Source of the DNA: Thiogranum longum
Lineage (GTDB): Bacteria > Pseudomonadota > Gammaproteobacteria > DSM-19610
Assembly (NCBI RefSeq): GCF_004339085.1
Contig: NZ_SMFX01000001.1
Span: 1,682,242 to 1,746,241 of the forward strand
Direction: 5' to 3'
Length of the DNA stretch: 64,000 nt
The position numbers and the translations under genes are program-made. Position 1 is the stretch's first letter; each line of letters starts with the position of its first letter. The notes below the pieces were generated by a model. That model searched no databases. It was not told where the DNA came from and saw only the letters and a list, made by a program, of their open reading frames with translations. This document shows positions 61,393 to 64,000 of the stretch, piece after piece.

Positions 61393-62633
61393 CGGCCATT
61401 ATCATGCTTGCCCTGTTCGGGCTGCCGTTGTTTGCGGTGCTGGGCGCAGGCAGCCTGCTGTATGCACACTACAGTGAGCTGGACAGCGCACTGCTGATCG
61501 TCGAGCTGAACCGGCTGGCATCCTCACCCAACCTGACTGCCATCCCGCTATTTACCCTGGCGGGCGTCATCCTGTCTTCCGGTGGCGCACCACAGCGATT
61601 GATACGCCTGTTTAATGCACTGCTTGGCTGGCTACCCGGTGGCCTGTCCATTGTCGCCATTGCTGCCTGTGCTTTCTTTACCTCTTTTTCCGGTGCATCG
61701 GGAGTAACCATACTTGCACTTGGGGGGTTGCTGTACCCGGTGCTGATGAAAGTCCATTACCCGGAACGATTTTCACTTGGCCTGTTGACAACATCCGGCT
61801 CACTGGGACTTTTGTTCCCCCCGAGTCTGGCAATCCTTCTGTACGGTGTGGTCGCCGGTGTGAATATCGATGACCTGTTCCTTGCCGGTATTGTGCCCGG
61901 GCTGACCCTGATGGTTATGCTCGGAGTTTACGCTGCCTTTGTAGGGTCACGCTTCAGCGTTCCACACCACCCATTTTCATGGCACATACTGGGCCGCGCC
62001 CTGCACAGTGGCCTGGGTGATGTGTTGCTGCCGGTACTGATCGTGACAGGTATCTTTGGCGGTTACGTCACTGTCAGTGAAGCCGCAGCCTGTACCGCAC
62101 TCTACGTCCTGGTACTGGAAAGCCTGGTTCACCGGTCCATCTCATTACGCAAACAGCTGATCCCCCTGCTGGGTGATACCGCAGTACTGGTTGGCAGTAT
62201 TCTTATAATCCTTGGCGTGGCCATGGGTCTGACCAACCTGCTGATTGACGCACAACTGCCCATGCGATTGCTGGAATGGATGGAGACCAGCATAGACACT
62301 CCGCTCAAGTTCCTGCTGTTGCTGAACCTGTTCCTGCTGGCAGTTGGTGCAATGATGGATATCTTTTCCGCGACCGTGGTTGTCGTTCCACTGATTCTTC
62401 CACTTGCGCAGCGCTTCGGTATCGACCCGGTTCACCTCGGTGTCATTTTCCTCGCCAACCTGGAAATCGGCTATTCCACACCACCGGTCGGTATCAACCT
62501 GTTTATCGCCAGTCAACGTTTCGAAAAACCGGTGCTCACCCTGTTCCGTTCGACGTTCCCCTTCCTCCTGCTGATGCTGGTGTGGCTCGGGATAGTCACT
62601 TATGTTCCGGTGTTGTCGCTATGGTGGCAGTAG
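61377..62633 (+). CDS. TRAP transporter large membrane subunit (DctM type)
   Basis: The 418-residue sodium-coupled transport subunit. About twelve helices are visible, with DctM signatures AIPLFTLAGVILSSGGAPQR (first re-entrant region), FTSFSGASGVTILALGGLLY, TTSGSLGLLFPPSLAILLYG and LEIGYSTPPVGINLFIASQR near the end. Together with the small subunit it drives uptake of the ligand delivered by the binding protein. It is the last gene of the TatT-P-Q-M operon, ending before the convergent DUF302 gene. Confidence 0.93.
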   Translation: MPFAVAAIIMLALFGLPLFAVLGAGSLLYAHYSELDSALLIVELNRLASSPNLTAIPLFTLAGVILSSGGAPQRLIRLFNALLGWLPGGLSIVAIAACAFFTSFSGASGVTILALGGLLYPVLMKVHYPERFSLGLLTTSGSLGLLFPPSLAILLYGVVAGVNIDDLFLAGIVPGLTLMVMLGVYAAFVGSRFSVPHHPFSWHILGRALHSGLGDVLLPVLIVTGIFGGYVTVSEAAACTALYVLVLESLVHRSISLRKQLIPLLGDTAVLVGSILIILGVAMGLTNLLIDAQLPMRLLEWMETSIDTPLKFLLLLNLFLLAVGAMMDIFSATVVVVPLILPLAQRFGIDPVHLGVIFLANLEIGYSTPPVGINLFIASQRFEKPVLTLFRSTFPFLLLMLVWLGIVTYVPVLSLWWQ

Positions 62634-62690
62634 CCCTGCCGGCGATTCCCTGGATATCGCTTTTTTTGTCAAATACCCGGGGAAACCTGT

Positions 62691-63179
62691 TTATTTTTTT
62701 TGTTCAGTCTTCAATGCAGCAATCGCTTCATCCAGCGCTTTTGAAACACCCTGTTCAATCTCGCGTGCAACGTCCAGTGCCTTGCTGTCGGCTGCGATGA
62801 CCGTTGGTCGTGTAAACAGGACGCGTGTATTACCGTCTTTCTGTACCAGCGTGATATGCAACGGGCACAACGCCAGCATATCCGGGTCAGCGTTACTCAC
62901 CGCATTGGCGTACCAGCCATTACAAAAGATCATGGAACGGATGCCTTCCAGCCCGTTACGGTTGTAGTCCTTACCCCAGCGTTCGGCGAAGTGGCTGAGA
63001 TTTTTCTGGATATCAGGCTCAAAAACCACAAAGAACCGGTTATCTTCAAGCGATTTATAGACCACATCATAAGATGTCTCGAGGTCTTTTCCGGTTTCCC
63101 ATACCAGAACCGTGCGCTCTGCCTGAACAGTCTGCGCAATAAACAAGAAGGCTAGCAGGCACAACCGGTAAAATTTCAT
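62691..63179 (-). CDS. DUF302 periplasmic protein
   Basis: A 162-residue exported protein with signal LCLLAFLFIAQTVQA; the ATG at 63179 is chosen because the signal begins there, while an upstream start in the same frame would displace it. The DUF302 pattern is seen in the stretch SYDVVYKSLEDNRFFVVFEP, then FCNGWYANAVSNADPDMLAL, and CPLHITLVQKDGNTRVLFTR (quoted in pieces). The two cysteines in FCNGW and LCPLH could pair. Function is unknown; related proteins occur with redox and sulfur systems. It is convergent with the TRAP operon and follows trhP by about 45 bases. Confidence 0.85.
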   Translation of the reverse strand: MKFYRLCLLAFLFIAQTVQAERTVLVWETGKDLETSYDVVYKSLEDNRFFVVFEPDIQKNLSHFAERWGKDYNRNGLEGIRSMIFCNGWYANAVSNADPDMLALCPLHITLVQKDGNTRVLFTRPTVIAADSKALDVAREIEQGVSKALDEAIAALKTEQKK

Positions 63180-63223
63180 TTCAGTAACTCCTGTTAAAAA
63201 TGCGCGCAGCAAGAAATCATGGC

Positions 63224-64000
63224 TCAGTAATTAACCGCCAGCAAGCCCATATCAAAATTGCCCGGCTGCATGGGGATGCGCATATGGTGTCCACTGCCCG
63301 GCGCCACATCGACAGCCTGTCCGTTCCGGTTATGCATTTCGGTCAGTGTGAAGGTGCGGTTACCTTCCGGCAGGATCAGTTCCAGCTCATCCCCCACGGA
63401 AAAACGGTTTTTGACAATCACTTCCAGCATGCCGTTGTCGGCATCATATTTGCCCAGCTCACCGACGAAGCGCTGCTGCTCGCTTTTAGAATGATTGTCC
63501 AGGTAGTTCTGGTAATCCTGCTCGTGGTGGCGCTGAAAAAATCCATCGGTGTAACCGCGGTTGGCCAGATTTTCCAGCTTGCCGAGCAGTGTTGGATCAA
63601 ATGAACGGCCGGCCACAGCATCGTCAATCGCCTTGCGATATACCTGTGCCGTGCGTGCGGCATAGTAGTGGGACTTGGTACGCCCTTCTATCTTCAGGCT
63701 GTCAATGCCCATATTCACCAACCGCTCGACATGCTCGACTGCACGCAGGTCTTTGGAGTTCATTATATAAGTGCCGTGCTCGTCTTCCTCCACGGCCATC
63801 AGTTCACCGGGGCGGTTCGCTTCTTCGACAAGGCTGACCCTTGGTGTTATTTCTTCCGGCTCTACTGTGACCGGAATCAAATTCCCGGCATCATCTTCAG
63901 CTGCCTCGCTCACCTTGTAATCCCAGCGGCAGGAATTTGTACAGCTTCCCTGGTTGGCATCACGGTGATTGAAATAACCCGACAACAGGCAGCGGCCGGA
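63224..64000 (-). CDS. trhP: tRNA hydroxylation protein TrhP / U32 peptidase family (partial)
   Basis: C-terminal 258 residues of a U32-family protein of the YegQ/TrhP type, involved in forming 5-hydroxyuridine at tRNA position 34. The piece enters the window with GRCLLSGYFNHRDANQGSCT and the cysteines C-x(n)-SCTNSCRWDYK, the family's iron-sulfur-type cysteine cluster. Then come GTYIMNSKDLRAVEHVERLV, MGIDSLKIEGRTKSHYYAAR, NRGYTDGFFQRHH and a C-terminal beta domain (FSVGDELELILPEGNRTFTL). The N-terminal barrel is outside the window. A TTG at 63985 is internal, not the start. Confidence 0.92.
   Translation of the reverse strand, partial: SGRCLLSGYFNHRDANQGSCTNSCRWDYKVSEAAEDDAGNLIPVTVEPEEITPRVSLVEEANRPGELMAVEEDEHGTYIMNSKDLRAVEHVERLVNMGIDSLKIEGRTKSHYYAARTAQVYRKAIDDAVAGRSFDPTLLGKLENLANRGYTDGFFQRHHEQDYQNYLDNHSKSEQQRFVGELGKYDADNGMLEVIVKNRFSVGDELELILPEGNRTFTLTEMHNRNGQAVDVAPGSGHHMRIPMQPGNFDMGLLAVNY

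Noticed and set aside
62634-62710. T-run after the dctM-type gene considered as a terminator
   Set aside because: Runs of T occur, but I could not draw a stable stem before them, and part of the run is the Lys-rich end of the DUF302 gene read on the other strand.

Overview
The window reads as chromosome of a free-living gammaproteobacterium outside the Enterobacterales. The evidence is the conserved block rpsB-tsf-pyrH-frr-uppS-cdsA-dxr-rseP-bamA-skp-lpxD-fabZ-lpxA-lpxB-rnhB-dnaE-accA-tilS-pyrG-kdsA-eno-ftsB-ispD-ispF-truD-surE-pcm-nlpD-rpoS on the minus strand, with map-glnD-dapC-dapD-dapE running the other way, an order close to that of Pseudomonas and Chromatiales-like bacteria. Genus cannot be fixed from the sequence. 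Housekeeping genes are moderately GC-rich, tightly packed and often overlapping (ATGA, TGATG, TTGA and GTGA junctions).

Layout. 1-1875: hom (cut by the window edge) and an alaC-type aminotransferase. 1934-2305: a small Mth938-domain protein. 2461-8660: an accessory island with a 1,622-residue Sec-signal Rhs/YD-repeat protein. It carries a calcium-binding thrombospondin-3/dockerin insert and a cysteine-rich C-terminal tip with a phospholipase A2 motif, and is followed by an overlapping four-helix membrane protein (candidate immunity), a duplicated scrap of Rhs core, a remnant of a REP-associated transposase, a GNAT enzyme and a REP-like palindrome. 8674-12942: poorly characterised exported proteins and a cNMP-HDOD signalling protein. 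12950-28169: stationary-phase/repair genes (rpoS, nlpD, yqaA, pcm, surE), smr, yggS, truD, the MEP genes ispF and ispD, ftsB, eno, kdsA, pyrG, a DUF4202 gene, tilS, accA and a PilZ protein. 28170-28644: a non-coding stretch with a 27-bp perfect inverted repeat element. 28645-50111: dnaE, a mechanosensitive channel coupled to an alpha/beta hydrolase, then the lipid A, outer-membrane assembly and translation block ending at rpsB, with a strong promoter and structured leader. 50384-58922: map, glnD, a VOC protein and an EamA transporter, dapC, dapD, yffB, dapE. 58973-62633: a TRAP transporter with a TatT lipoprotein (TPAT type). 62691-64000: a DUF302 protein and a partial U32-family trhP.

How the genes work together. 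The central block supplies fatty acid (accA, fabZ), lipid A (lpxA, lpxB, lpxD, kdsA), phospholipid (cdsA), isoprenoid (dxr, ispD, ispF, uppS) and outer-membrane protein assembly (bamA, skp, rseP), i.e. envelope growth, together with translation and replication genes. alaC/hom and dapC/D/E serve aspartate-family amino acids and peptidoglycan precursors. The most novel part is the Rhs locus: a modular toxin whose tip, putative immunity gene and displaced core fragment record a recent tip exchange. No VgrG, PAAR or other type VI component is present, so its export route is open.
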